Shown here piece by piece: positions 39,937 through 50,722 of a stretch of 50,722 bases of DNA. The notes under the pieces were generated by a model, which saw only the letters and a list, made by a program, of their open reading frames with translations, made no database searches and was not told the DNA's origin. The number at the start of each line of letters is the position of its first letter. Position 1 is the first letter of the stretch. The stretch is from an uncultured Ruminococcus sp. (GTDB taxonomy: Bacteria > Bacillota > Clostridia > Oscillospirales > Ruminococcaceae). The DNA lies in contig NZ_CAMKRR010000013.1 in assembly GCF_946415235.1 (NCBI RefSeq), positions 1 to 50,722 of the forward strand. Reading direction: 5' to 3'. Position numbers and translations under genes: made by a program.

Positions 39937-41451
39937 TTACTTTTTAAGCAGTCCGAGAGCATATTTTTTCCTCAGTATACGCATAACGCTTTCGTCTATG
40001 CGTTTTTCGGATATCTCTCCGCTGCGTACAGCTTCACATACCGCATTGACTGCTTCCCTGTAGTCAACGGGCATCAGTATTATATCTATGCCCGCTTTTA
40101 TGGAGAGCTTTGCAGCTTCGCCCGAGGTATAGACCTTGGATATGGTGTTCATCTGCTGTGAGTCGGTTATGGCTATGCCCTCGAAGCCAAGCTCTCCGCG
40201 GAGCATTTCCGTGACTGCTTTGTATGAAAGGTCGCAGGGGAGTTCATCACCGAAGCCCGTTACTGTCTGATGACCTACAAGGACGAAATCCGCACCCGCA
40301 TTTATTCCCTCCGAGAACGGGATAAACTCCGTTTGACGAAGCTCGTCAAGAGTGCGTTCTATGACTACTGTGGAATTTGTATGGGTATTGCCTTTTTCAG
40401 CGCCAAGTCCCGGGAAATGTTTAAGTGTGGCGCATACTCCCTCGTCCCTGAGTCCCCTGACTACGTAAGAGGACATATTTGCGACTACATTCGGGTCATC
40501 ACTGAATATACGGTTCCCAAGCTCGTTGGAGCTGCATATATTTACATCCGCAACGGGTGCAAAGTCCACATTGAAGCCGAGTGCTTTCAGGTCTTTGCCG
40601 ATGGAGCTGCCTATATTGTAAGCAGTTCCGCTGTCATTGTCCTTGCCGTAGTGTGCCATGCTGTCGAATTTAGCGGTGCCGAGTTTCTGAGCGCAGCGGG
40701 CGACTTCTCCGCCCTCCTCGTCAACGGCAGTGAAAAGTCCTATGCCGCAGGCTTCCGCAGCGTATTCCTGTGTGGTGCTTATCATTTTTTTCATCTGCTC
40801 CTGCGAGGTCATATTCTTGGCAAAGTAAATGATACCGCCCACAGGAACTTCTCTGATAGCTTTTCGTGTTCCGTCGCCTACCTGCGTCATGGTAGATATT
40901 CCCGTAAGAGCTTCGGGAGTTACCATGAACATCTGTCCTACCTTCTGCTCCAGTGTCATGCCGTCAAGAACTGTCTTGGGCAGAGGAGTACTTCTGGCAG
41001 TAGTCGTGGTCTCCGCAAGTGTTGTTACTGAGGTCGTAGCTGTCATTGCAGTTGTAGTAGTCTCTGAGGTAGTGGTAGATGTTATTTCGCTGTTCTGAGT
41101 ATGTTCATGCTCATAGCTGTCGTTATTCTGCTCAGTCTGATGAGAAGTTACCGCTTCGGTATGCTTCTGCTCATGCTGAGCTTCACTTTTGGGCTGTGTA
41201 TGCGGAGCTTCAGTGGATACAGCTTCTGTCTTTGACGCAGCTGATGAAGTAGTTTCGGTTTTTACGGCAGATGTAGTTTTTGTCTCTGCCTGTGTATAAG
41301 AAGTGGTCATGTCTGTATGTAAAGGCTCTGTTTCGGTGGTTTCAGTACCGATCGTTTCCGTACTGCTGTTTTCGGCGGGAGAGATGCCGCCGCAGCCTGT
41401 AAGAAGCAGGCTGAGAGAAAGCAGAGCCGCAGTATATTTTCTGTGTTTCAA
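39937..41451 (-). CDS. GH3 NagZ-like glycosidase lipoprotein
   Basis: 504 residues. Lipobox LLTGC, lipid Cys C20. Residues 25-160 are a long Thr/Glu/Ser-rich linker. Residues 165-504 are a GH3 single-barrel enzyme of the beta-N-acetylglucosaminidase group: MTLEQKVGQMFMV, DEEGGEVAR, LGFNVDFAPVADVNICSSNE, KHFPGLGAEKGNTHTN and AITDSQQM with nucleophile D430. The His of the dyad is H357, but the usual Asp two before it is N355. Expected to trim N-acetylglucosaminides such as muropeptides outside the membrane. Own promoter at 41485-41513. Confidence 0.87.
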   Translation of the reverse strand: MKHRKYTAALLSLSLLLTGCGGISPAENSSTETIGTETTETEPLHTDMTTSYTQAETKTTSAVKTETTSSAASKTEAVSTEAPHTQPKSEAQHEQKHTEAVTSHQTEQNNDSYEHEHTQNSEITSTTTSETTTTAMTATTSVTTLAETTTTARSTPLPKTVLDGMTLEQKVGQMFMVTPEALTGISTMTQVGDGTRKAIREVPVGGIIYFAKNMTSQEQMKKMISTTQEYAAEACGIGLFTAVDEEGGEVARCAQKLGTAKFDSMAHYGKDNDSGTAYNIGSSIGKDLKALGFNVDFAPVADVNICSSNELGNRIFSDDPNVVANMSSYVVRGLRDEGVCATLKHFPGLGAEKGNTHTNSTVVIERTLDELRQTEFIPFSEGINAGADFVLVGHQTVTGFGDELPCDLSYKAVTEMLRGELGFEGIAITDSQQMNTISKVYTSGEAAKLSIKAGIDIILMPVDYREAVNAVCEAVRSGEISEKRIDESVMRILRKKYALGLLKK

Positions 41452-41484
41452 TGTTGATTCCCCCTGTAAAGGTTCTACATAAAG

Positions 41485-41513
41485 ATTATATCATAAAATA
41501 ATCATTAAATCAA
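41485..41513 (-). promoter_or_regulatory. Promoter of the GH3 gene
   Basis: On the minus strand TTGATT (41513-41508), 17-nt spacer, TATAAT (41490-41485). Confidence 0.75.
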
Positions 41514-41540
41514 CAGTAACAGAGAAAAAGCGAATAAAAA

Positions 41541-41562
41541 ATCGGGAGCAAAAGCTCCCGAT
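41541..41562 (-). terminator. radA: Terminator of radA
   Basis: Nine-base perfect stem ATCGGGAGC/GCTCCCGAT with four-base loop; six T on the minus strand after it. Confidence 0.9.
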
Positions 41563-41571
41563 AGCCGAAAA

Positions 41572-42948
41572 CTATTTTATTGCCGCAAAAGCCTGTTTAA
41601 GAGTGCTTGCGGGAATGATCTCAATGTCATGATCCTTTGGGTCTATGGAGGACATGGACTGCTTCGGCACAACGCAGGTCCTGAAGCCCATTCTTTCGGC
41701 TTCGTGTATACGCTGTACTATATGCGATACTGAGCGTATCTCGCCGCCGAGACCTATCTCTCCGAAGGCTACGAGCTCCTCGTCTATCTGCTTGTCCATT
41801 ATTCCCGAGTAAAGCGCCATAGCGACGGGAAGATCGCCTGCGGGCTCGTCAAGACGAAATCCGCCTACGATATTAAGGTATACGTCAAGGCTTCCCATGA
41901 ATATCCCCAGCCTTTTTTCAAGGACTGCGATTATGATATTCAGTCTGTTGAAATCAAAGCCCGTGACCATACGCCTCGGCGCAGAATAGCTGGTTTTCGC
42001 CGCAAGCGCCTGTACCTCCGCAAGTATGGGACGGCTTCCCTCCATTACACAGGAAACGCAGGTGCCCGATACGTTGTGAGGTCTGCCTGCAAGGAGCATC
42101 TGCGACGGATTTGCAACCTCGCGGAGTCCCTTGTCGATCATCTCAAATACTCCGATCTCGTTTGTAGAGCCGAAACGGTTCTTGACAGCTCTAAGTATAC
42201 GGTAGCTCTGATGACGTTCACCCTCGAAATAGAGCACGGCGTCAACTATATGCTCCATGACCTTCGGACCTGCTATAGCTCCGTCCTTGTTCACATGACC
42301 GACTATTATTATGGGTATCTCCTGATTTTTAGCCGTGTGCATGAAGAGATTGGTGCATTCCCTTACCTGTGTGATGCTTCCGGGACTTGAAGCTATGCGC
42401 CCTATGCTCATGGTCTGTATCGAGTCGATTATAGCTATATCGGGAGCGCTTGAAGCTATCGTCTGAGCGATCACTTCCGCGTCTGTCGCTGTGAGTATAT
42501 ACAGGTTTTCCGTATCGACACCGAGACGGTTCGCACGGAGCTTTATCTGTCTTGCGGACTCTTCTCCCGAAACGTAGAGAACAGAGTGGTCTTCTCCGAG
42601 AAACTGGCATATTTGCAGAAGTATCGTACTTTTTCCTATACCCGGTTCGCCGCCGAGAAGAACAAGAGAGCCCTTCACAAGGCCTCCGCCGAGGACTCTG
42701 TTAAGCTCTCCGATACCCGTATCGTAGCGGACGTCGCTGTCAGCTCCGATATCCTGAAGCTCAAGGATATTGTCGGAAAGGTCGGGAGCAGCTCCCGAGG
42801 ATAATGCAGAGCGCGAGCCTGCGGGAGCAGAGTCCGCGATATCCTCCTCAAAGCTGTTCCATGCACCGCATGACGGGCATTTGCCGTTCCATTTGGAGCT
42901 TTCGTAACCGCACTGATTACAGGTGTATATGTATTTCGATTTAGCCAT
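41572..42948 (-). CDS. radA: DNA repair protein RadA
   Basis: 458 residues. RecA-like branch-migration helicase that processes recombination intermediates. Zinc ribbon with C10, C13, C24, C27 (YTCNQCGYESSKWNGKCPSC), Walker A GGEPGIGKST (99-108), the RadA-specific VKNRFGS motif, and a Lon-protease-like C-terminal domain (PAGDLPVAMALYSG, AFGEIGLGGEIRSV, EAERMGFRTCVVP). GAGGT lies six bases before the ATG. It is 11 bases behind the lipoprotein gene and probably transcribed with it from the promoter at 44054. Confidence 0.97.
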   Translation of the reverse strand: MAKSKYIYTCNQCGYESSKWNGKCPSCGAWNSFEEDIADSAPAGSRSALSSGAAPDLSDNILELQDIGADSDVRYDTGIGELNRVLGGGLVKGSLVLLGGEPGIGKSTILLQICQFLGEDHSVLYVSGEESARQIKLRANRLGVDTENLYILTATDAEVIAQTIASSAPDIAIIDSIQTMSIGRIASSPGSITQVRECTNLFMHTAKNQEIPIIIVGHVNKDGAIAGPKVMEHIVDAVLYFEGERHQSYRILRAVKNRFGSTNEIGVFEMIDKGLREVANPSQMLLAGRPHNVSGTCVSCVMEGSRPILAEVQALAAKTSYSAPRRMVTGFDFNRLNIIIAVLEKRLGIFMGSLDVYLNIVGGFRLDEPAGDLPVAMALYSGIMDKQIDEELVAFGEIGLGGEIRSVSHIVQRIHEAERMGFRTCVVPKQSMSSIDPKDHDIEIIPASTLKQAFAAIK

Positions 42949-42959
42949 TTTTTACCTCA

Positions 42960-44021
42960 TCAGTCAAATACGAGCTTGATATTGTCGGAAGTGAGAGGAT
43001 ATTTTCTGCCGCATAACATGATGCTTTCTGACGGCTTGAAGCCGCTTACGCTCTCGCCCGAAAGGGTGTTGCATATGAACTTTCCCGACTGATCGGTGGA
43101 ATAAAAGACATTTGCCTTTATATCAAAGCGCAGGCAGCCGTTTTCAGCGCCTGAGGCTTCGATCTCCTTAATGCCGTCATTATCAAGATAATACACGTTC
43201 ACAGGCATTTCGTCAAGAGAGCCCGAGGATACGACTATCTCGGGGAGCTCGTTTCCGTCAAGGTCTGCAAGCTCAAATGCGGAGTCAGCGCTTGAAGCAT
43301 TTTTGAGGACTTCATCGAGCTTTTCCTTGTACTTCTTCTTCTGAGCGTCCGTGAGTACTTCCTTCCAGCTCTCGCCGCAATGTATCGCATAATCCATGGC
43401 TTCGTCGCCGAAGGAGTATTTTCTTCCGACAGTGAAGCTGTCCTCCTGCTTGTAGCCGTTTACTTTTTCCTCGTATTCTGCGAGGGAAACATTGTCGCCG
43501 TTGAGCTCGTAGCGTATAACAGCTCCCGAAGAAGCGCTGTTCATATTGTTGTAGTAGCTGAAGTCGATATCATAAAATCCCTCGTTATATTTCTGATATT
43601 CACCGATAGTGAATTCCTCGCCCTCATATTCGTAGCCGATAACGAGAAGTGAGGGTACAAAGCTGAACTGTCCGAATGAGCCGCAGGATGCGATCTTTGC
43701 GATATCCGTCCCGATAAGGGAATAGACATCGCAGGATGCAGAGGCATCATCTGATGGAGAGATTATAAGCTCGGGGACACCGTCGCCTGTGATGTCGCAG
43801 AGATCAAACATTGATGTATCTGTAAGGTCAGCCGAGACCTTGAACTGCTCAAGCTTGTTCTGATATACCTCCTGCCAGTCGAAAGCCACGCTTTCGGGTG
43901 AAGTTTTCACTGCAAGGGGATCGGGCTGTGAGCCGAGCACGTTCTCTGTTTCAGAGCATCCTGTCATTGCGGCAAGGATAGCGGCTGCCATAACGAAGTA
44001 TGCGTATCTTTTTGTTTTCAC
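42960..44021 (-). CDS. Lipoprotein of unknown function with two repeat domains
   Basis: 353 residues. GTG start at 44021, eight bases behind GGGAGG; the longer reading has no signal sequence at its start. Signal VKTKRYAYFVMAAAILAAMT with lipid Cys C22. Two copies of a related domain, each with an Asp-rich loop: FDLCDITGDGVPELIISPSD near 80 and FELADLDGNELPEIVVSSGS near 265, a VCBS/EF-hand-like pattern that may bind calcium. Each is followed by a Tyr-rich strand (VYSLIG, VYYLDNDG). Exact role unknown. Confidence 0.8.
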   Translation of the reverse strand: MKTKRYAYFVMAAAILAAMTGCSETENVLGSQPDPLAVKTSPESVAFDWQEVYQNKLEQFKVSADLTDTSMFDLCDITGDGVPELIISPSDDASASCDVYSLIGTDIAKIASCGSFGQFSFVPSLLVIGYEYEGEEFTIGEYQKYNEGFYDIDFSYYNNMNSASSGAVIRYELNGDNVSLAEYEEKVNGYKQEDSFTVGRKYSFGDEAMDYAIHCGESWKEVLTDAQKKKYKEKLDEVLKNASSADSAFELADLDGNELPEIVVSSGSLDEMPVNVYYLDNDGIKEIEASGAENGCLRFDIKANVFYSTDQSGKFICNTLSGESVSGFKPSESIMLCGRKYPLTSDNIKLVFD

Positions 44022-44053
44022 TGTTGTTGCCTCCCAAATATATACATACAAAA

Positions 44054-44082
44054 ATTATACCACTTTTGACGATACATGTCAA
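44054..44082 (-). promoter_or_regulatory. Promoter of the lipoprotein-radA unit
   Basis: On the minus strand TTGACA (44082-44077), 17-nt spacer, TATAAT (44059-44054): both hexamers consensus. Confidence 0.85.
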
Positions 44083-44177
44083 TTGATATTATTACATGGG
44101 ATAAATAAAAAATTATGGGGATCACAGCAGCTTTTTCGTTGAAAAATAACTTTCGGGAGCAGATATGCGCGGACAGC

Positions 44178-44543
44178 TTATTTCTGCTTCTGTGGTCTGA
44201 GCTCCCAGAAATACTTCCTTGCAGACTGCGGAAAATCCTCCATAACGCCGTGCTCCGGGTCGTAGAAGGTGCCCTCGCAGTACAGCGACCAGTGCCAGCA
44301 GCGTGGAGTTTCAAGGCTCAGCAGAGCAAGAGGCGGCAGGTCCTCCTTGCTTTCCGCCTGTTTCCTCTCGTCGGATATCCATACTCCGTGAGCGCGGAAG
44401 GTCTGTTTCATTTCTTTCAGGTCGGTCTCTCTGTCATTGCCGAGGAGCGAGCATATATATTCGGGAGTTTTTCCCAGCACCATAGCCAGCACTGCCTGTC
44501 CGCACTGCAAGTCCGTGGGCTCGTGTATGTAGTCAATCTTCAT
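44178..44543 (-). CDS. Small C39-like cysteine peptidase fold protein
   Basis: 121 residues, no signal peptide. Papain-like pattern of the C39 family: DLQCGQAVLAMVLGKTPEY with Cys14, HWSLYCEGTFYDPEHG with His84 and Asp95-Pro96, matching the Cys-His-Asp order of bacteriocin-leader peptidases. It lacks any ABC transporter or membrane part and is only the minimal peptidase fold. It could be a toxin, a processing enzyme or a deamidase-like protein. Own promoter; no partner peptide gene was found nearby. Confidence 0.65.
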   Translation of the reverse strand: MKIDYIHEPTDLQCGQAVLAMVLGKTPEYICSLLGNDRETDLKEMKQTFRAHGVWISDERKQAESKEDLPPLALLSLETPRCWHWSLYCEGTFYDPEHGVMEDFPQSARKYFWELRPQKQK

Positions 44544-44560
44544 AATATCACCTCAGAAAT

Positions 44561-44589
44561 ATTGTACCATAACACTGAAATGGTGTAAA
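44561..44589 (-). promoter_or_regulatory. Promoter of the C39-like gene
   Basis: On the minus strand TTTACA (44589-44584), 17-nt spacer, TACAAT (44566-44561). Confidence 0.7.
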
Positions 44590-44636
44590 GACTTTATTTA
44601 TTGTAAAATCGTCGCCTGTTATTTGCCCGAAAAACA

Positions 44637-44661
44637 GAGCCATGACAAGTCGTCATGGCTC
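44637..44661 (-). terminator. Terminator of the GH2 gene
   Basis: Perfect ten-base stem GAGCCATGAC/GTCATGGCTC with five-base loop; GTTTTT follows on the minus strand. Confidence 0.85.
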
Positions 44662-44672
44662 TTTGTGTTTGA

Positions 44673-49010
<4,338 letters not shown>

Positions 49011-49022
49011 TTAATTTCCCCT

Positions 49023-49039
49023 ACGGAACCGAGTTCCGT
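49023..49039 (-). promoter_or_regulatory. Perfect palindrome in the GH2 leader
   Basis: ACGGAAC-CGA-GTTCCGT, seven-base arms, 34 bases upstream of the GH2 start. Could be an RNA hairpin or a repressor site downstream of the promoter. Confidence 0.5.
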
Positions 49040-49134
49040 TCATTCAATAATTTAATGTGCATGACAGAGCGTTAGTTAATAAATGTTGTTGATAATCTAC
49101 ATTATTATTGTATGCGGCGTCTGCCATTATGTTT

Positions 49135-49163
49135 AATATACCATAATTGTGAATTTTTTGCAA
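49135..49163 (-). promoter_or_regulatory. Promoter of the GH2 gene
   Basis: On the minus strand TTGCAA (49163-49158), 17-nt spacer ending TGG, TATATT (49140-49135), so also an extended -10. Confidence 0.7.
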
Positions 49164-49231
49164 CTGTTTTCGGTAAGAAAATGAGAAAATAAACATCATA
49201 ATAATATTTCAATGCGTAATTTTACCAAAAA

Positions 49232-49260
49232 TCCCCCTTTTCATGTCATGAAAAGGGGGA
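49232..49260 (-). terminator. Terminator of the small basic protein gene
   Basis: TCCCCCTTTT pairs with AAAAGGGGGA, the CATG ends extending the stem; ATTTTT follows on the minus strand. Confidence 0.85.
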
Positions 49261-49290
49261 ATGTAAATCATTTTTTTAGTCGCGGAGGAG

Positions 49291-49626
49291 CTACTTTGTT
49301 TTGTGATCCCTGATATAGTCACGGTATGCTTCTCTCCAGTTACGGAATCTTTTTCTGTAGTAATTGAACCTGTCTTTTCCGTATTTGTCGGCATTGTAAT
49401 GGGAGGTATCGAACCATTTGCGGCGGAATTCTTCCCGTGTGTATTTCGTTTCGGTCCATGAATAATCGCTTATATCCCATGAACAGAAGAATTTACGGTA
49501 CTGCTTTCCGTTCGGAACGTCAGCAGCCCTGCGAACTGCCGCAGAGGCTTTCCTTTTGAAGAATTTCTTGTTCGGATCTTTTATGTGTACAACAGGACTT
49601 TTCCTGTGCTTATAGCTTCTGCTCAT
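49291..49626 (-). CDS. Small basic aromatic-rich protein of unknown function
   Basis: 111 residues, about 30 percent Lys/Arg with many Tyr, Phe and Trp. It opens MSRSYKHRKSPVVHIKDPNK, similar in style to short MxRSYKH proteins annotated as hypothetical in many bacteria; KKFFKRKASAAVRRAADVPN then NGKQYRKFF follow. The C-terminal half repeats RxxW/Y patterns (REEFRRKWFD, YYRKRFRNWREAYRDYIRDH). No known domain or Cys. It has a GGAGGT site and its own terminator and lies just downstream of the alarmone synthetase, 34 bases away, possibly cotranscribed. RNA or DNA binding is plausible from composition only. Confidence 0.6.
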   Translation of the reverse strand: MSRSYKHRKSPVVHIKDPNKKFFKRKASAAVRRAADVPNGKQYRKFFCSWDISDYSWTETKYTREEFRRKWFDTSHYNADKYGKDRFNYYRKRFRNWREAYRDYIRDHKTK

Positions 49627-49660
49627 AACAGACCTCCTTGTAACTCAGCATATCGGCGGC

Positions 49661-50362
49661 TCACGCCTGATCGTTCTCGATTATGTTTTTGATATCCTGC
49701 ATACGTATGTCCCATTCGGCGCTCTGGTCGGCACACTTTTTCAGGTCGTCGGTGAGCATATCCAGCTTGTTCTGCGGCAGGTCCTTCTTGTAGCGGAGTT
49801 TATGCTCGAGACTTGCCCAGAAGTCCATAGCTATAGTGCGGAGCTGCACCTCTGCCTTTACGAGACGCTTTTCGTTTTCGAGGAAGATAGGCACTTCAAC
49901 AATAAGGTGCAGGCTTCTGTAGCCATTTGGCTTGGGATTTTTTATGTAGTCCTTTTTCTCAATGAGAAATATATCGTCCTGACGCAGAAAGCAGTCAGCA
50001 AGGCGGTAGATATCCTGCACAAAGGAGCAGACTACCCTTATACCTGCTATATCCGAGACATTTTTCTCGATATCCTCAATGGTACGAGGTATATTCTTTG
50101 CTATCATCTTGCGGAAGATGCTTCCGTAGCTCTTTATCCTTGACTGTATGAATTCAATGGGATTGCTTTCGCCGTTTATGGAAAACTGCTCGTTGAGCAC
50201 GCGGAATTTGGTCTCTATCTCCATAATGGCGCATTTGTAGTATGTGAAAAACTCCTTAAGGGGTATCATGTTGTTCTCAACAGCCTGCAAAAACTCTGTT
50301 TCGGACATATCCGACTCGGCTATCTCATGAAGCGACATTATGGCGTTTTTATTCTTGTCCAT
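49661..50362 (-). CDS. Small alarmone synthetase (RelA/SpoT synthetase domain, YjbM/RelQ-like)
   Basis: 233 residues, the size of a single-domain synthetase without hydrolase or TGS. Makes (p)ppGpp from ATP and GDP/GTP. Motifs: IKSYGSIFRKMIAKNIPRTI (nucleotide-binding basic helix), DIAGIRVVCSFVQDIYRLAD, DYIKNPKPNGYRSLHLIVEV and AEVQLRTIAMDFWASLEHKL with the E-Q-R-T signature; helical C-terminus as in RelQ tetramers. Own promoter at 50394-50422, divergent from the GyrI-like gene. Confidence 0.92.
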   Translation of the reverse strand: MDKNKNAIMSLHEIAESDMSETEFLQAVENNMIPLKEFFTYYKCAIMEIETKFRVLNEQFSINGESNPIEFIQSRIKSYGSIFRKMIAKNIPRTIEDIEKNVSDIAGIRVVCSFVQDIYRLADCFLRQDDIFLIEKKDYIKNPKPNGYRSLHLIVEVPIFLENEKRLVKAEVQLRTIAMDFWASLEHKLRYKKDLPQNKLDMLTDDLKKCADQSAEWDIRMQDIKNIIENDQA

Positions 50363-50393
50363 GTTTTTTCCTCACATATGTTTTGATGATTAC

Positions 50394-50422
50394 ATTATAT
50401 CATTATTGAGTAAAAAGGTCAA
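50394..50422 (-). promoter_or_regulatory. Promoter of the alarmone synthetase gene
   Basis: On the minus strand TTGACC (50422-50417), 17-nt spacer, TATAAT (50399-50394). Confidence 0.8.
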
Positions 50423-50436
50423 TTGCTTTCTCCTGA

Positions 50437-50465
50437 TTGACACATAATCGTTGGTATGATATACT
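50437..50465 (+). promoter_or_regulatory. Promoter of the GyrI-like gene
   Basis: TTGACA (50437-50442), 17-nt spacer, TATACT (50460-50465). Back to back with the synthetase promoter, 15 bases between the -35 boxes. Confidence 0.8.
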
Positions 50466-50494
50466 TATTTTACATTACGAAGGGGGAGAGAACA

Positions 50495-50674
50495 ATGGCT
50501 TTTGATTACAAAAAGGAGTACAAAGAGTTCTATATGCCGAAGACCAAGCCTGAGATCATTACAGTTCCGTCCATGAATTTCGTTGCAGTCCGCGGAAAGG
50601 GTGACCCGAATGAAGAGGGCGGAGAGTATAAACGTGCTCTTGAAGTGCTCTACGCAGTTGCTTATACCATATAA
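50495..50674 (+). pseudogene. Truncated GyrI-like protein gene
   Basis: 59 residues: MAFDYKKEYKEFYMPKTKPE, then VPSMNFVAVRGKGDPNEEGG and YKRALEVLYAVAYTI before TAA. This is the opening of the GyrI-like small-molecule-binding family (intact proteins about 200 residues, where the reading would continue after YAVAYT). The stop lies inside one arm of a perfect ten-base inverted repeat (50668-50677 with 50692-50701), so the gene looks interrupted by foreign or rearranged DNA. Promoter and AGGGGGAGAG site are intact. The remainder of the gene may lie beyond the window. Confidence 0.7.
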
Positions 50675-50701
50675 TAGTGCATTTGTCTACTCTATTATAT
50701 G
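50668..50701 (+). repeat. Perfect 10-bp inverted repeat at the gene breakpoint
   Basis: CATATAATAG, 14-base spacer, CTATTATATG. It begins exactly where the GyrI-like reading frame departs from its family. Could be the hairpin end of an IS200/IS605-type element, or another insertion; the window ends 21 bases later. Confidence 0.5.
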
Positions 50702-50722
50702 AATTCCTTAGTAACAATTCTC

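Noticed and set aside
40270..41031. A 253-codon plus-strand frame
   Set aside because: Antisense to the GH3 gene, which has signal peptide, promoter and catalytic motifs.

Overview
The window reads as a low-to-moderate GC, Gram-positive fibre-degrading clostridium, most likely a Ruminococcus of the flavefaciens/albus/champanellensis type. The reasons are four secreted proteins ending in type-I dockerins of the [27 protein letters not shown] kind, Thr-rich linkers, FtsZ/DivIVA-like/HU/ClpB housekeeping genes of clostridial type, clean SigA-like promoters (TTGAAA or TTGACA, 17-nt spacer, TATAAT) and strong GGAGG ribosome binding sites. I see no CRISPR array, rRNA, canonical tRNA or complete insertion sequence.

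Layout. 1-5 kb: ftsZ, an XRE regulator, a DivIVA-like coiled-coil protein, a SigH-like sigma factor, then a tRNA-like RNA without an anticodon arm in front of a zinc-ribbon gene. 5-10.5 kb: a translation/repair run (a TrmK-Nif3 fusion, an RlmA-type methyltransferase, rqcH, a 3-methyladenine glycosylase, an AraC regulator). 10.7-13.8 kb: polyphosphate-polymerase-like VTC protein, DUF4956 membrane protein and a Cthe_2159-like lipoprotein. 13.9-14.2 kb: an unannotated structured small-RNA locus. 14.3-18.9 kb: a ribbon-helix-helix protein, clpB, HU and a histone-like DUF6465 protein. 19-25.7 kb: cellulosomal genes (a dockerin protein with an odd Cys cluster on the minus strand; PL1 pectate lyase and GH26 mannanase in one operon), followed by a cytosolic sugar-binding-domain/GGDEF fusion that could link sugar sensing to c-di-GMP. 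28.4-30.5 kb: cardiolipin synthase and a thioesterase.

30.6-38.2 kb is an iron island: feoA-feoA-feoB, a tiny FeoB-associated Cys-rich membrane protein, DUF2325, DUF3793, flavodoxin, a sortase-anchored Tp47-like surface protein and a ferric-reductase-like membrane protein with an ApbE-type FMN attachment motif. Four copies of one palindrome, GTTAGT-N4-ACTAAC, sit in its control regions, one right at the predicted feo start site. I read this as a single regulon that reduces iron at the surface and imports Fe(II).

38.3-50.7 kb is mostly minus strand: GH16 and GH3 lipoproteins, an orphan lipoprotein with radA, a mini C39-like cysteine-peptidase-fold protein, a giant GH2 beta-galactosidase with dockerin, a small basic protein and a small alarmone synthetase. 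The window ends in a GyrI-like gene cut short by a stop inside a perfect inverted repeat, suggesting an insertion that continues beyond the edge.

The items I consider most novel are the tRNA-like element (4526-4592), the small-RNA locus (13938-14228) and the shared palindrome of the iron island.
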